Assembly: GCA_023266575.1 (NCBI GenBank)
Contig: JAHFPV010000002.1
Span: 310,001 to 374,000, forward strand
Source: Sphingobium sp.
GTDB taxonomy: Bacteria; Pseudomonadota; Alphaproteobacteria; Sphingomonadales; Sphingomonadaceae
DNA: 64,000 nucleotides
Direction of reading: 5' to 3'
Made by a program: the position numbers and the translations under genes. The notes beneath the pieces are model-generated. The model saw only the letters and a list, made by a program, of their open reading frames with translations, had not been told where the DNA came from and searched no databases. Position 1 is the stretch's first letter. Each line of letters starts with the position of its first letter. Positions 1-14,116 of this stretch are shown in pieces.

Positions 1-1235
1 TGACCGCGGTGCTGGCGCAGTACAGCATGATGATCGTGCTGGGCTGGCAGGCCTATAATATCGCGCGGGAAACAATGACGACGGCGGGCGCGTCGGCGCA
101 GCTGGGGCTGATCGGCCTGGCGCAATTTTTGCCGCTGTTTTTCCTGACGCCGCTGACCGGCTGGGTCGCGGACCATTATGACCGGCGGATCATCACCCGG
201 CTGACGCTGACGATGCTGACAGCGGCGGCGGGGTTGCTGGCCTTTGCAACGTTTCAGGGCTGGGTCGGGCTGCCGCTGATCTTCGGCATTGCCGTCATCG
301 TCGGCATTGCCCGCGCCTTCAACGGCCCCGCTTATGGCGCGCTGGCCCCCAATCTGGTACCGCGCGAGGTGTTGCCCAATGCTATCGCCATATCCGGCGT
401 GGTGTGGCAGGCCGGGTCGATCGTCGGCCCGGCGCTGGGCGGCTATGCCTATGCGGCGACGCCTTGGGGCGCCTATGCGCTGGCGGCGATCCTTTATGGC
501 GTGGCGCTGGGCGCGATGATGCTGATCGGCCCGGTGCCGCAGCCCGAACGCGACATCAGCCGCCATCCGATCCGCCAGATGATCGACGGGCTGACCTATG
601 TGCGGACCAACCGGCTGGTGCTGGCGACGATCACGCTGGACCTGTTTGCGGTGCTGCTGGCGGGGGCGACCGCGCTGCTGCCGGTCTATGCCCGCGACAT
701 ATTACATGTGGGGTCGGCGGGGTTGGGGCATCTGGCCGCCGCACCGGGGATCGGCGCGGGGCTGATGGCATTGTGGTTTTCGTTTCGGCCGTTGAAGAAT
801 GACGTCGGCGTCAAGATGCTGGGGGCGGTTGTCCTGTTCGGCATTGCCACCATAGCGTTCGGCTGCACCGCCTTCCTGCCGCGCAGCATCGCGATGGAAT
901 TTGGCATCGGCGCGCTGGTGGTGCTGGGCGCGGCGGACATGATTTCGGTGTTCGTGCGCCAGTCGCTGGTCCAGCTCCATACCCCCGACGCGATGCGCGG
1001 GCGGGTGTCGAGCCTGTCGCAACTGACCATTTCCGCCTCCAACGAACTGGGCGAAGCGGAAAGCGGCTTTCTTGCCGCGCTGGTCGGGCCGGTTGCCGCT
1101 GTCATTGGCGGTGGCATCGGTGCTATCGTCATCACCCTGTTCTGGGCGCGGCTCTTTCCCGAATTGCGCCTTGCACGCACCTTCGACCCACCCGACATAA
1201 GGGCGGCGGACCTCAGCCAGGAGAAAGCCCCATGA
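1..1235 (+). CDS. MFS transporter, DHA3/EntS-like (5' end outside window)
   Basis: Inner-membrane major facilitator superfamily permease, probably an exporter. The reading frame is open back to the window edge, and the GTG at 9 lies inside what looks like TM1, so the true start is probably upstream of base 1. The visible 408 residues are mostly hydrophobic helices (about 11-12), with the MFS loop signature [10 protein letters not shown] near residue 50, as expected between TM2 and TM3. The overall look (a non-polar N-half, the [17 protein letters not shown] stretch, an FRPLKNDVG loop) resembles the DHA3/enterobactin-exporter group. The substrate cannot be read from sequence. Its stop overlaps the ATG of the following cysteine synthase gene (ATGA), so the two are translationally coupled. 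Confidence 0.85.
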   Translation, partial: TAVLAQYSMMIVLGWQAYNIARETMTTAGASAQLGLIGLAQFLPLFFLTPLTGWVADHYDRRIITRLTLTMLTAAAGLLAFATFQGWVGLPLIFGIAVIVGIARAFNGPAYGALAPNLVPREVLPNAIAISGVVWQAGSIVGPALGGYAYAATPWGAYALAAILYGVALGAMMLIGPVPQPERDISRHPIRQMIDGLTYVRTNRLVLATITLDLFAVLLAGATALLPVYARDILHVGSAGLGHLAAAPGIGAGLMALWFSFRPLKNDVGVKMLGAVVLFGIATIAFGCTAFLPRSIAMEFGIGALVVLGAADMISVFVRQSLVQLHTPDAMRGRVSSLSQLTISASNELGEAESGFLAALVGPVAAVIGGGIGAIVITLFWARLFPELRLARTFDPPDIRAADLSQEKAP

Positions 1236-2161
1236 AAGCTGCCACGATACTCGAAACCATCGGCAACACCCCCCATGTCCGGGTGAACCGGCTGTTTGGT
1301 GATGCGCCTGACGGCACAGAGGTGTGGATCAAGTCGGAACGCTCCAATCCGGGCGGGTCGATCAAGGACCGGATCGCGCTGGCCATGATCGAGGCCGCCG
1401 AAGCGTCTGGCGACCTGCAACCGGGCGGCACCATCATCGAGCCGACTTCGGGCAATACCGGCGTGGGGCTGGCCATGGTCGCGGCGGTGAAGGGTTACAG
1501 ACTGGTGCTGGTCATGCCCGAAAGCATGTCGATCGAGCGGCGGCGGCTGATGCTGGCCTATGGCGCCAGTTTCGACCTGACCCCCCGCGAAAAGGGGATG
1601 AAGGGCGCGATCGAGCGCGCGCTGGAGCTGGTGGCGCAGACCCCCAATAGCTGGATGCCGCAGCAGTTCGAGAATCCCGCGAACATCGCGGTCCATGCCC
1701 GCACCACCGCGCAGGAGATATTGGCCGATTTCGCCGACGCACCGATCGACGTGCTGATCACCGGCGTCGGCACCGGCGGGCATATTACCGGCACGGCGGA
1801 GGTGCTGAAACAGGCCTGGCCGGGGATCAAGGTCTATGCGGTCGAGCCGACCCTGTCGCATGTCATCAGCGGCGGCCAGCCCGGCCCGCACCCGATCCAG
1901 GGGATTGGCGCGGGATTCATTCCGGCAAACCTGCATACCCAGTTGCTCGACGGAGTGATCCAGGTCGATCCGGCTGACGCGAAGGAGTATGCGCGACGGT
2001 CGGCCAGCGAGGAGGGAATCCTTGTGGGCATTTCTTCGGGCGCGACGCTGGCGGCGATTGCGCAGAAGCTGAAGGAGCTGCCCGCAGGCAGCCGGGTGCT
2101 GGGCTTCAACTATGATACGGGCGAGCGCTATCTGTCGGTGCCCGATTTCCTGCCGGAATAA
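1232..2161 (+). CDS. cysK: cysteine synthase A (O-acetylserine sulfhydrylase)
   Basis: PLP-dependent enzyme of fold type II that makes L-cysteine from O-acetylserine and sulfide in the cytoplasm. It is 309 aa, the normal family length. Visible landmarks: the PLP-lysine motif [10 protein letters not shown] (K45), the substrate-binding loop TSGNTG (about 72-76), the PLP-phosphate glycine loop [10 protein letters not shown] (about 178-187) and the ISSGAT motif near 267 that contacts the cofactor ring. The start is fixed by the 4-nt ATGA overlap with the upstream transporter gene. That coupling hints at co-expression with the exporter, but a shared function is only an inference. A cystathionine beta-synthase-like or CysM-type specificity cannot be fully excluded. 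Confidence 0.93.
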   Translation: MKAATILETIGNTPHVRVNRLFGDAPDGTEVWIKSERSNPGGSIKDRIALAMIEAAEASGDLQPGGTIIEPTSGNTGVGLAMVAAVKGYRLVLVMPESMSIERRRLMLAYGASFDLTPREKGMKGAIERALELVAQTPNSWMPQQFENPANIAVHARTTAQEILADFADAPIDVLITGVGTGGHITGTAEVLKQAWPGIKVYAVEPTLSHVISGGQPGPHPIQGIGAGFIPANLHTQLLDGVIQVDPADAKEYARRSASEEGILVGISSGATLAAIAQKLKELPAGSRVLGFNYDTGERYLSVPDFLPE

Positions 2162-2182
2162 GGGATTAGCAGCGCCAGCAGC

Positions 2183-3520
2183 ATGACCGACGCTTCATCC
2201 TCCAATCAGCCGCGTCCGTGGGTGTGGCTGGTCTGGCTGGCGCTGTTTGTCGGCCTGCCTGCGGTCGTGGCGGGGTGGGAAAGTCGGCTGCAGGTTGTTC
2301 ACGGCCGGGCCCGCTTCGCCACCGCCGCGCGCAGCGTGCGGCCACCCAGTCCTCCGCCGAAGGTCGAGCCGGTGGCCGTCTATGCGCTGGATGCGGATCG
2401 GGCGCGGGCGGTCAATGCCGCCATCCCCTTTTCGCGGCTGCGCAATCCGGCGGCGCGCCCTTTCCTGTTCAACGGCAGCGAGACGGATTTGGCGCGAGCG
2501 GTCGATTGTCTGGCGGCGGCGCAGATTTACGAAGCAGGCGACGATGCGGTGGGGCAACAGGCCGTCGCGCAGGTGGTGCTGAACCGGGTGCGCCATCCCG
2601 CTTTCCCCAATACAGTGTGCGGGGTCGTGTTTCAGGGGCAGAAACGGACGACGGGCTGCCAGTTTACCTTTAGCTGCGACGGCGCGCTGGCACGTACCCC
2701 CTCCCCCGCTGCCTGGGAGCGGGCGCGGAAAATTGCCAAGGCTGCGCTGACAGGCAAGGTGTTTGCGGCGGTTGGCTATGCGACCCATTATCATACCGAC
2801 TGGGTCGTGCCCTATTGGAGCGGGAGCCTGGACAAGCTGACCGCCGTGGGGACGCATCTCTTCTTTCGCTGGCGTGGCTGGTGGGGGACGCCGCCTGCGT
2901 TTCGCGCCGGGAGTGCGGCGGGGGAGCCGCTGATCGGCCAGATCGCGCGGCTGTCAGCGGCGCATCAGGGTGCCACAGACTTGTTGACGGCTGGATCGCC
3001 TGCCCTGTCTGCCACGGGCGCAGCCGCCGATCTCGCGGCAAGGCCTCTACAGGCGATTGGCGCGGAGTCGCTGGGCAAGGAGATGGCCGGGGTGCGGCTG
3101 GTCGCGGTTGCGCCCGGAGCCAAGGCTTTTCTGGTGGAACTGGGCCGGGACACCGACGCGGATAGCTGGCCTGCCATCGCGCAGACATTTTGCGCCGGGC
3201 GGGGCGAGTGCCGGATCATGGCGTGGCGCGCTGGCAGCGCACCTGCCGGACTGCCGCTCAATGACAAGCAGATGGAGGCGATGAGCTTCGCCTATATCCA
3301 CAATGTCGGGAGCGGATTGCAGCGCGCCCTGTGGAATTGCGCCCAGACGCCGCGCGCCGTGAAGGGCGAATGCATGCGCCAGCGCGTGCCGACGACTGTT
3401 ACGACCGAAACAGGGCTGGCCGGTGTACGACGCAAGCAACGGTTCGAGACGGTGACGATCTCGCCGGTGCCCAAATCTCCCGTTTCTGGGGCCGGGACAG
3501 TCCCGGCCGCCAGCCCGTAG
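2183..3520 (+). CDS. cell wall hydrolase, SleB family, membrane anchored
   Basis: Predicted peptidoglycan lytic enzyme of the SleB/Hydrolase_2 fold. The 445-aa protein has an N-terminal membrane anchor (about 13-30), a Pro-rich linker (about 53-62), then the hydrolase domain at about 105-235. In that domain, CLAAAQIYEAGDDAVGQQAV places the presumed catalytic glutamate at E117, followed by AQVVLNRVRHPAFP and the Cys-containing GCQFTFSCDG segment typical of the family. The C-terminal 200 residues are Ala/Gly rich with no domain I recognise. It lies 21 nt after cysK and may be in the same transcript. The product would face the periplasm and act in wall turnover; no sporulation role is implied. 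Confidence 0.85.
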   Translation: MTDASSSNQPRPWVWLVWLALFVGLPAVVAGWESRLQVVHGRARFATAARSVRPPSPPPKVEPVAVYALDADRARAVNAAIPFSRLRNPAARPFLFNGSETDLARAVDCLAAAQIYEAGDDAVGQQAVAQVVLNRVRHPAFPNTVCGVVFQGQKRTTGCQFTFSCDGALARTPSPAAWERARKIAKAALTGKVFAAVGYATHYHTDWVVPYWSGSLDKLTAVGTHLFFRWRGWWGTPPAFRAGSAAGEPLIGQIARLSAAHQGATDLLTAGSPALSATGAAADLAARPLQAIGAESLGKEMAGVRLVAVAPGAKAFLVELGRDTDADSWPAIAQTFCAGRGECRIMAWRAGSAPAGLPLNDKQMEAMSFAYIHNVGSGLQRALWNCAQTPRAVKGECMRQRVPTTVTTETGLAGVRRKQRFETVTISPVPKSPVSGAGTVPAASP

Positions 3521-3528
3521 GCAAAGAC

Positions 3529-3738
3529 TTATTTCGTCGCGAACTGGCCGGCTTCGGCCTTGAACATGTCGCGCGCGAAGGCGCGGACGGCGGTCGCGGT
3601 CTTGAATTTCTCGTCCTGAAGCAGCGACGAGGTCAGCGGATAACCCTGCGAATTATAGCGGGTTTCCCGCACGGTCAGGCGGAAATGGCCTTCTTCATCT
3701 TTGCTGATCAGGAAGGGACGGATTGCTGCGCGGCTCAT
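3529..3738 (-). CDS. conserved small hypothetical protein (69 aa)
   Basis: Charged soluble 69-aa protein without signal peptide or membrane segment. The sequence reads MSRAAIRPFLISKDEEG at the start and ends FKAEAGQFATK. It has a strong Shine-Dalgarno (GGAGG, 5 nt before the ATG at 3738), which supports a real gene. It is convergent with the SleB gene, with only 8 nt between the stops. I do not recognise the family; its composition and length suggest a small alphaproteobacterial orphan. No function is assigned. Confidence 0.7.
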   Translation of the reverse strand: MSRAAIRPFLISKDEEGHFRLTVRETRYNSQGYPLTSSLLQDEKFKTATAVRAFARDMFKAEAGQFATK

Positions 3739-3766
3739 AGGGCCTCCTTTTGAATGACAGAAAAAA

Positions 3767-3790
3767 GGGGAGCGCCAACCGGCGCTCCCC
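3767..3790 (-). terminator. intrinsic terminator, minus strand
   Basis: Perfect 10-bp stem GGGGAGCGCC/GGCGCTCCCC with an AACC loop. Read on the minus strand it is followed by a six-T run (A run at 3761-3766 on the plus strand). It would end transcription coming from the right, i.e. from the small ORF at 3807-4022. Confidence 0.8.
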
Positions 3791-3806
3791 CCGACATGAT
3801 CAATAT

Positions 3807-4022
3807 TTAGCCCACCATATCCGCAACGATCTGCTTGAGCTGGTTAGCGGACAGGGTGCCGCCCGGCGTCAGGCCGGGATGATAAGGGCGCTTCCTGTCG
3901 AACAGCGAGAGCGTGGGGCGTGGGCTTCTGGGTGAATGGTTATGCAAAATTATTCCTCGCGGCCAATGCCGCGTAACAAGTGATTTAGGCCCATAGCGGC
4001 ACCATGCCGGCCATGCGACCAT
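3807..4022 (-). CDS. possible small hypothetical protein or gene remnant
   Basis: Open frame of up to 71 codons. Only the C-terminal half looks protein-like (SLFDRKRPYHPGL, then TPGGTLSANQLKQIVADMVG); the N-terminal part resembles translated intergenic DNA, and no good ribosome-binding site precedes the ATG at 4022. A strong terminator lies 17 nt after the stop on the same strand, which argues that something here is transcribed. It may be a truncated gene with only its 3' end preserved, or a roughly 33-residue protein with a non-ATG start. Function unknown. Confidence 0.3.
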   Translation of the reverse strand: MVAWPAWCRYGPKSLVTRHWPRGIILHNHSPRSPRPTLSLFDRKRPYHPGLTPGGTLSANQLKQIVADMVG

Positions 4023-4062
4023 GAGTGTGTGAGCCGCGCCATCGGGCGCGACCGGGACGCTG

Positions 4063-4401
4063 TCAGCGCCCGCCTTTACGGGCCTTGCGGGCCTGATAGC
4101 GCGCGTCGCGCGCAGCCTTGCGTTCTTCGTCGGTCAGTTCCGGCTTGATCGCAGCAGCGGCGGCTTCCGCCTCCAGACGCGCGCGTTCCATCTTGGCGGC
4201 GCGTTCTTCTTCGCGGGCGAGCTTGGCCAGCCGACGCTTTTCCTGTTCGGCTGCTGCCTTGGCTTCAGCTGCGGCGGCCCGTTCGGCCGCCAGCACCGGA
4301 TCAACCGGGGGCTTGGCCCGCAGCTTGGCAAGCGCCTTGTCACGCGCCTGTGTGGCGAGCGCCCTGCGTTCCTGAAAATCGGGTTCCTTATATTTCAGCA
4401 T
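4063..4401 (-). CDS. DUF6481-like highly charged protein
   Basis: About 112 residues, nearly all Ala/Lys/Arg/Glu, forming one long predicted helix or coiled coil. The N-terminal core YKEPDFQERR followed by ALATQARDKALAKLRAKPP matches my recollection of the DUF6481 family, common in sphingomonads. I prefer the ATG at 4401, which gives MLKYKEPDFQ; an in-frame ATG at 4422 would add seven residues. An AGGACAG sequence sits upstream of the internal start. The basic C-terminus (ARYQARKARKGGR) suggests nucleic-acid or ribosome contact, but that is only inference. It is divergent from rpoB. Confidence 0.65.
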   Translation of the reverse strand: MLKYKEPDFQERRALATQARDKALAKLRAKPPVDPVLAAERAAAAEAKAAAEQEKRRLAKLAREEERAAKMERARLEAEAAAAAIKPELTDEERKAARDARYQARKARKGGR

Positions 4402-4628
4402 TCGTTCTAATCTGTCCTGCATTGCGCATGATATGAAAGGGATGCGCGACTATTCGCACATCCCGGCTTTGTGAGGCGCGATGGGGGACAAGAGGAGAAG
4501 CCTTCAGGCAGTCCGATATCCGTCAAAAGGCGACGTAAGCAAAATCCAGATAGCAGCTGTTGCAGCAAAAGGGAAGGTGCGGGCAAAAACGGGGCTGTGA
4601 CTCTGGCGCAGCGGCGGCGCTTACCCCC

Positions 4629-4657
4629 TTCACAAAGGGCTATGCCTGTCCTATATG
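4629..4657 (+). promoter_or_regulatory. rpoB: candidate promoter of the rpoBC leader
   Basis: TTCACA and TATATG are separated by 17 nt, in the otherwise geneless 4423-4927 stretch. Initiation near 4664 would give a leader of about 265 nt that includes the terminator hairpin at 4792-4826. The call rests on two hexamers only. Confidence 0.35.
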
Positions 4658-4791
4658 CGCCCTTCGAAATCCGGTTCAGGCAGCTTTACGGCATGGCAGG
4701 AACCGTCTCCCGAATCGTCCGGGGTACAGGGTCGCATTGCGCACGATCACTGGCAGTATGGGGCGAATTTGGCGGGTTACAAGACGCTGAC

Positions 4792-4826
4792 AGTGCGGTT
4801 CGGACAGTCCCGACCCGCACTTTTTT
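4792..4826 (+). terminator. intrinsic terminator/attenuator in the rpoB leader
   Basis: Stem AGTGCGG/CCGCACT extended inward by TCGG/CCGA, then a T run (4821-4826). It lies about 100 nt before the rpoB start. No plus-strand gene ends upstream, since the neighbour is divergent. It therefore acts either as an attenuator within the rpoBC leader or as the end of a short independent RNA. Two further hairpins follow, around 4838-4854 and 4878-4897 (TTTTCGC/GCGAAAA). Confidence 0.65.
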
Positions 4827-4927
4827 GCGTGGATGCAGGGGTACGAATCACCCCCTCCCATTCGCGTTCAGGCTGAGTTTTCGCTGCGATGCGAAAAATA
4901 CGCGACGAACGAAGGCAAGGACAACGC

Positions 4928-7900
4928 ATGGCGACCAAGGCTCCCTCCATCAGCAACACCGGCGCGAAGAAGCGCATCAGAAAGGTGTTCGGCGACATCC
5001 ACGAAGTGGTGCAGATGCCGAACCTGATTGAGGTTCAGCGCGAAAGCTATGAACAGTTCCTGCGGTCGGACCCGTCGATCGGCTATGTGTCGGGTCTGGA
5101 AAAGACGCTGCGCAGCGTGTTTCCGATCCGCGATTTCGCCGGCACCGCCGAAATGGATTTCGTCCATTACGAGCTGGAAGACCCCAAATACGACACCGAG
5201 GAATGCCGTCAGCGCGGCATCACCTATGCAGCGCCGATGCGCGTTACCCTGCGCCTGATCGTGTTCGAAGTGGACCAGGACACCGAAACCCGTTCGGTTC
5301 TGGATATCAAGGAGCAGGACGTTTACATGGGCGACATGCCCCTGATGACGGGCAACGGCACCTTCATCGTCAACGGCACCGAGCGCGTGATCGTCAGCCA
5401 GATGCACCGTTCGCCGGGCGTGCTGTTCGACCATGACCGTGGCAAGACCCATTCGTCGGGCAAATATCTGTTCGCCGCGCGCGTCATTCCCTATCGCGGT
5501 TCGTGGCTGGACTTCGAGTTCGACGCCAAGGACATCGTGAACGTCCGTATCGACCGCAAGCGCAAGCTGCCGGTCACGGCTTTGCTCTATGCGCTGGGCC
5601 TGACCGCCGAAGAGATTCTGGGTCACTTCTATAACAAGGTGACCTTCGTGCGCAGCGAAGGCGGCTGGCAGATTCCCTATCTGGCGGAAGCCTGGCGCGG
5701 CCTGAAGCCTGCCTTTGACATTGTCGATGGCAATTCGGGCGAAGTCGTGTTCGCCGCCGGTCACAAGATCAGCCCCCGCGCCGCCAACAAGGCGGAAAAG
5801 GATGGCCTGACCACGCTGCTGATCCCGACCGAGGAAGTCTATGGCCGCTACAGCGCCTATGACCTGATCAACGAAACCACCGGCGAGATTTACATCGAAG
5901 CCGGTGACGAAGTGACGCCCGAAAATCTGGAGAAGCTGGACAAGGCGGGCATCGACCGTCTCGAACTGCTCGACATCGATCATGTCGGCACCGGTCCGTG
6001 GATCCGTAATACGCTCAAGGCCGACAAGGCCGAAGAGCGCGACCAGGCTTTGAGCGATATCTATCGCGTCATGCGCCCCGGCGAACCGCCGACGAAGGAA
6101 ACCGCCGAATCGCTGTTCGCGGGCCTGTTCTTCGATCCTGAGCGCTACGACCTGTCGGCGGTTGGCCGTGTGAAGCTGAACATGCGTCTCGACCTGGACG
6201 CAGAGGACACCGTCACTACGCTGCGGACCGAGGATATTCTGGCCGTCGTCAAGGAACTGGTGAACCTGAAGGACGGCAAGGGCGAAATCGACGATATCGA
6301 TAACCTCGGCAACCGTCGCGTCCGTTCGGTCGGCGAGTTGCTGGAAAACCAGTATCGCGTCGGGCTGCTGCGCATGGAGCGCGCCGTCAAGGAGCGTATG
6401 TCGAGCGTCGACGTGTCGACCGTGATGCCCAACGACCTGATCAACGCCAAGCCCGCCGTGGCCGCGGTGCGTGAATTCTTCGGCTCCTCGCAGCTGTCGC
6501 AGTTCATGGATCAGACCAATCCCTTGTCGGAAGTCACCCACAAGCGCCGCGTGTCGGCGCTTGGGCCGGGTGGTCTGACGCGCGAACGTGCAGGCTTTGA
6601 AGTCCGCGACGTTCACCCGACCCATTATGGCCGTATCTGCCCGATCGAAACGCCCGAAGGCCCTAACATCGGTCTGATCAACTCGCTGGCCACGTTCAGC
6701 CGGGTCAACAAGTACGGCTTTATCGAAACGCCCTACCGCAAGGTCATCGACCATAAGGTGACGGACGAGGTCGTGTATCTGTCCGCCATGGAAGAGGCCA
6801 AGCACACGATCGCGCAGGCCAACGCCGAAGTCGATGCCGACGGCCATTTCGTCGAGGATCTCATCTCCAGCCGCGAAGCTGGCGAGTTCCTGATGGCGCC
6901 GCGCGACCATATCACACTGATGGACGTCAGCCCCAAGCAGTTGGTGTCGGTTGCCGCATCGCTCATTCCGTTCCTGGAAAACGATGACGCAAACCGCGCG
7001 CTGATGGGTTCGAACATGCAGCGTCAGGCGGTGCCTCTGGTACGCGCCGAAGCGCCGTTCGTTGGCACCGGCATGGAAGGCACGGTTGCCCGTGACTCCG
7101 GCGCGGCGGTCGCATCCAAGCGGGCGGGTATCGTCGATCAGGTCGATGCGACCCGTATCGTCATCCGCGCCACCGGCGACATCGCGCCGGGCCAGTCGGG
7201 CGTGGACATCTACACGCTTCAGAAGTTCCAGCGTTCCAACCAGGACACCTGCATCAACCAGCGTCCGCTGGTGAAGGTCGGCGACCTGATCGAGGCGGGC
7301 GACGTCATTGCCGACGGTCCCTCGACCGAGTTCGGTGAGCTGGCGCTGGGCCGCAACACGCTGGTCGCGTTCATGCCCTGGAACGGCTACAACTACGAAG
7401 ACTCCATCCTGATCTCCGAACGGATCGTGAAGGATGACGTGTTCACCTCGATCCATATCGAGGAGTTTGAGGTCATGGCCCGCGACACCAAGCTGGGGCC
7501 AGAGGATATCACCCGCGATATCCCGAACGTCGGCGAGGAAGCGCTGCGCAACCTCGACGAGGCGGGCATCGTCTATATCGGCGCCGAAGTGGAGCCGGGC
7601 GATATCCTGGTCGGCAAGATCACCCCTAAGGGTGAATCGCCGATGACCCCGGAAGAAAAGCTGCTCCGCGCAATCTTCGGTGAAAAGGCGTCCGACGTGC
7701 GTGACACGTCGCTGCGTCTGCCGCCGGGCGTTGCTGGAACGGTCGTTGAAGTGCGCGTGTTCAACCGCCACGGCATCGACAAGGACGAGCGCGCCATGGC
7801 GATCGAGCGGGAGGAAATCGACCGCCTGGCCAAGGACCGCGAGGACGAACGCGCCATCCTGAACCGTGCGACCTTCAATCGCCTCCAGGAAATGCTGTTG

Positions 7901-9091
7901 GGCCAGACCGCCACGGCCGCGCCCAAGGGCGTGCGCAAGGGCGTCGAGATCGACGAAGCGCTGCTGGGCGAAGTCGAGCGTCATGAATGGTGGAAATTCG
8001 CGGTGGCGGACGATGTCCGTCAGGCGGGCATCGAGGCCGTCAAGGCGCAGTATGACGAAGCCGTGAAGATCATCGTCGACAAGTTCGAGGATCGCGTCGA
8101 CAAGCTGCAGCGTGGCGACGAGCTGCCGCCGGGCGTGCTCAAGATGGTCAAGGTGTTCGTGGCGGTGAAGCGCAAGCTGCAGCCGGGCGACAAGATGGCT
8201 GGCCGTCACGGGAACAAGGGCGTCATTTCGCGCATCCTGCCGGTCGAGGACATGCCGTTCCTGGAAGATGGCACGCATGTCGACATCGTGCTCAATCCGC
8301 TGGGCGTGCCGTCGCGCATGAATGTCGGGCAGATCTTCGAAACGCATCTGGGCTGGGCTGCCCGTGGCCTTGGCCAGCAGCTCAAGCACGCGCTGGAAGA
8401 ATGGCGCGAGGCCAATCCCAACCCGTCGGCGGGCGACATGCCCGACGCGGTCAAGGACCGGTTGCTGGCCGCTTATGGTCCGCAATATGCCGCCGAGATC
8501 GAAGCGCGGACGCCCGAACAGATCATCGATCTGGCCGAGCATCTGGAACGCGGTGTGCCGATGGCAACGCCGGTGTTCGACGGCGCGCGCGAAGCGGACG
8601 TGTCGACCATGCTGGAGCTGGCAGGGCTGCATTCATCGGGTCAGAGCGACCTGTTCGATGGCCGCACCGGCGACAAGTTCGACCGCAAGGTCACGGTCGG
8701 CATCATTTACATGTTGAAGCTGCATCACCTTGTCGACGACAAGATCCATGCCCGTTCGATCGGTCCCTATTCGCTCGTCACCCAGCAGCCGCTGGGTGGT
8801 AAGGCGCAGTTCGGTGGCCAGCGCTTCGGGGAAATGGAGGTCTGGGCGCTCCAGGCCTATGGTGCCGCCTATACGTTGCAGGAAATGCTGACGGTGAAGT
8901 CCGATGACGTGGTCGGCCGCACCAAGGTCTATGAAGCGATCGTCAAGGGCGACGATACGTTCGAAGCGGGCATCCCCGAAAGCTTCAACGTTCTCGTCAA
9001 GGAAATGCGCTCGCTGGGTCTGAACGTGGAGCTGAACACGCTCGACGAGATCCCAGAGGACGAAGGCGGCTTCGCGGCAGCGGCGGAATAA
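4928..9091 (+). CDS. rpoB: DNA-directed RNA polymerase subunit beta
   Basis: Beta subunit of the core RNA polymerase, 1387 aa. The start [19 protein letters not shown] follows an AAGGCAAGGA ribosome-binding sequence; the open frame extends 13 codons further upstream without support. Landmarks in order: the N-terminal protrusion and lobes, the rifampicin region ([20 protein letters not shown], then [16 protein letters not shown]), the conserved [20 protein letters not shown], the GRHGNKGV active-site lysine region and the C-terminal [19 protein letters not shown] that contacts beta-prime. The rifampicin-region residues look wild type (D of FMDQTN, H of VTHKR and S of RVSALG present). It is transcribed with rpoC, 82 nt downstream, while no rplJL genes precede it. 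Confidence 0.99.
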   Translation: MATKAPSISNTGAKKRIRKVFGDIHEVVQMPNLIEVQRESYEQFLRSDPSIGYVSGLEKTLRSVFPIRDFAGTAEMDFVHYELEDPKYDTEECRQRGITYAAPMRVTLRLIVFEVDQDTETRSVLDIKEQDVYMGDMPLMTGNGTFIVNGTERVIVSQMHRSPGVLFDHDRGKTHSSGKYLFAARVIPYRGSWLDFEFDAKDIVNVRIDRKRKLPVTALLYALGLTAEEILGHFYNKVTFVRSEGGWQIPYLAEAWRGLKPAFDIVDGNSGEVVFAAGHKISPRAANKAEKDGLTTLLIPTEEVYGRYSAYDLINETTGEIYIEAGDEVTPENLEKLDKAGIDRLELLDIDHVGTGPWIRNTLKADKAEERDQALSDIYRVMRPGEPPTKETAESLFAGLFFDPERYDLSAVGRVKLNMRLDLDAEDTVTTLRTEDILAVVKELVNLKDGKGEIDDIDNLGNRRVRSVGELLENQYRVGLLRMERAVKERMSSVDVSTVMPNDLINAKPAVAAVREFFGSSQLSQFMDQTNPLSEVTHKRRVSALGPGGLTRERAGFEVRDVHPTHYGRICPIETPEGPNIGLINSLATFSRVNKYGFIETPYRKVIDHKVTDEVVYLSAMEEAKHTIAQANAEVDADGHFVEDLISSREAGEFLMAPRDHITLMDVSPKQLVSVAASLIPFLENDDANRALMGSNMQRQAVPLVRAEAPFVGTGMEGTVARDSGAAVASKRAGIVDQVDATRIVIRATGDIAPGQSGVDIYTLQKFQRSNQDTCINQRPLVKVGDLIEAGDVIADGPSTEFGELALGRNTLVAFMPWNGYNYEDSILISERIVKDDVFTSIHIEEFEVMARDTKLGPEDITRDIPNVGEEALRNLDEAGIVYIGAEVEPGDILVGKITPKGESPMTPEEKLLRAIFGEKASDVRDTSLRLPPGVAGTVVEVRVFNRHGIDKDERAMAIEREEIDRLAKDREDERAILNRATFNRLQEMLLGQTATAAPKGVRKGVEIDEALLGEVERHEWWKFAVADDVRQAGIEAVKAQYDEAVKIIVDKFEDRVDKLQRGDELPPGVLKMVKVFVAVKRKLQPGDKMAGRHGNKGVISRILPVEDMPFLEDGTHVDIVLNPLGVPSRMNVGQIFETHLGWAARGLGQQLKHALEEWREANPNPSAGDMPDAVKDRLLAAYGPQYAAEIEARTPEQIIDLAEHLERGVPMATPVFDGAREADVSTMLELAGLHSSGQSDLFDGRTGDKFDRKVTVGIIYMLKLHHLVDDKIHARSIGPYSLVTQQPLGGKAQFGGQRFGEMEVWALQAYGAAYTLQEMLTVKSDDVVGRTKVYEAIVKGDDTFEAGIPESFNVLVKEMRSLGLNVELNTLDEIPEDEGGFAAAAE

Positions 9092-9134
9092 GGGTTTCAG
9101 GCCCAAGCCTAGCGCAAGACATCCCCTCCCCTAA

Positions 9135-9156
9135 CCCCTCCCGCAAGCGGGAGGGG
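9135..9156. repeat. short inverted repeat between rpoB and rpoC
   Basis: CCCCTCCCGC-AA-GCGGGAGGGG, a near-perfect 10-bp hairpin without a T run. The same CCCCTCCCG stem recurs after grpE at 49866-49887, where a T run makes it a terminator. Here it lies inside an operon, 17 nt before the rpoC start, so it is more likely a mobile intergenic repeat or mRNA processing element. Confidence 0.7.
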
Positions 9157-9173
9157 AACTGAGGAAAAAGAAT

Positions 9174-13430
<4,257 letters not shown>

Positions 13431-13508
13431 CATTTTGAAAGCGCGGGGGCCGTTTCCTACATGGGGAATGGCTCCCAAGCGCGTTGCCCCTAACCGGGCA
13501 ACGCAAAT

Positions 13509-13548
13509 GCCCGCCGGATGCGTTTGACGCGCCGGCGGGCTTTTCTTT
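13509..13548 (+). terminator. intrinsic terminator after rpoC
   Basis: Nine-bp GC stem GCCCGCCGG/CCGGCGGGC followed by TTTTCTTTT. It ends the rpoBC transcript about 80 nt after the rpoC stop. Confidence 0.9.
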
Positions 13549-13637
13549 TGGTGGCATCTTTTGGGCTAAAATGCTCTTGACCTGCCCCCTGCCCCCGCCT
13601 ATTTGCGGCCTCCCAAGCGCATGGCGCTAAGGATTGA

Positions 13638-13711
13638 TGCCCGATCCTCTAATGGTAAGAGAGCGGACTCTGACTCCGTCAATCAAGGTTCGAGTCCTTG
13701 TCGGGCATCCA
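13638..13711 (+). tRNA. tRNA-Gln (anticodon CTG), CCA encoded
   Basis: Full cloverleaf of 74 nt. The acceptor stem is TGCCCGA/TCGGGCA with discriminator T and a genomically encoded CCA. The anticodon stem GCGGA/TCCGT holds the loop CTCTGAC, so the anticodon is CTG, reading CAG. The T arm is CAAGG-TTCGAGT-CCTTG. Its 3' half, from 13668 onward, is duplicated at 19317-19360, so the gene is an integration site. The copy here is fully paired and presumably functional. Confidence 0.95.
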
Positions 13712-13902
13712 TTATTTCCTGTTTAAAATCAGTTAGTTGGCTAGCAAGCACTGCTGCTGCAACGTCGCTTTTTTGTCGCACGCCAATCCCGCGCATTTCC
13801 GCCATTTTCTGAGGTTTTCCGCGCGTTCCCGGTCACTCCATGCAACAGGAATGCGACATGGCATGGCTGCCATTCCCATGCGATGCGGCTGATTCTGCTA
13901 GT

Positions 13903-13937
13903 GGGGGCGTTTCTACGCCACGCGGGGGCACTTCTAC
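13903..13937. repeat. two 14-nt direct repeats, period 21 (possible IS end)
   Basis: GGGGGCGTTTCTAC (13903-13916) and GGGGGCACTTCTAC (13924-13937). Short iterated repeats of this form resemble the multiple terminal repeats of IS21-family elements. No transposase is nearby, so an IS remnant is only inference. Confidence 0.4.
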
Positions 13938-14116
13938 TCTCTATCCCATTCATTGGGCTCAGAAGCCGGGACTGCCGAGTGGCGGTCTCCGATAATGATC
14001 TCGATGGTTCGGACATCCAGGTCCATCACGATCCTAGCCTGGTCGAAACCGGCTGCCTTCACGGCTTTGCAAGCGCGATCCATGTCTGCTTGAGTTATCC
14101 TGGCTGGATTTGTCAT
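13934..14116 (-). CDS. small phage/integrative-element protein (60 aa)
   Basis: Starts MTNPARITQADMDRA; the ATG at 14116 has AGAGG seven nt upstream. The central IVMDLDVRTIEIII is a strand-rich core and the tail reads ASEPNEWDRE. Proteins of this form are, from memory, found just upstream of site-specific integrases in alphaproteobacterial prophages and islands. Here the sequence downstream on the same strand (13712-13933) holds no recognisable integrase, and the 3' end runs into the 21-nt-period repeats, so the last residues may have been altered by an insertion. Function unknown. Confidence 0.6.
   Translation of the reverse strand: MTNPARITQADMDRACKAVKAAGFDQARIVMDLDVRTIEIIIGDRHSAVPASEPNEWDRE

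Noticed and set aside
4471-5031. 186-codon plus-strand frame before rpoB
   Set aside because: Runs through the leader hairpins and into rpoB in another frame; Arg/Ser-rich with no ribosome-binding site.
4868-8632. 1254-codon open frame antisense to rpoB
   Set aside because: Product of high-GC codon structure opposite a highly conserved gene; composition is His/Asp/Gln-rich mirror sequence, no ribosome-binding site, no family resemblance.
13741-14016. 91-codon minus-strand frame beside the tRNA
   Set aside because: Overlaps the better-supported 60-aa ORF, Arg/Ser-rich, no start signal. Considered as integrase C-terminus but no conserved integrase residues are seen.
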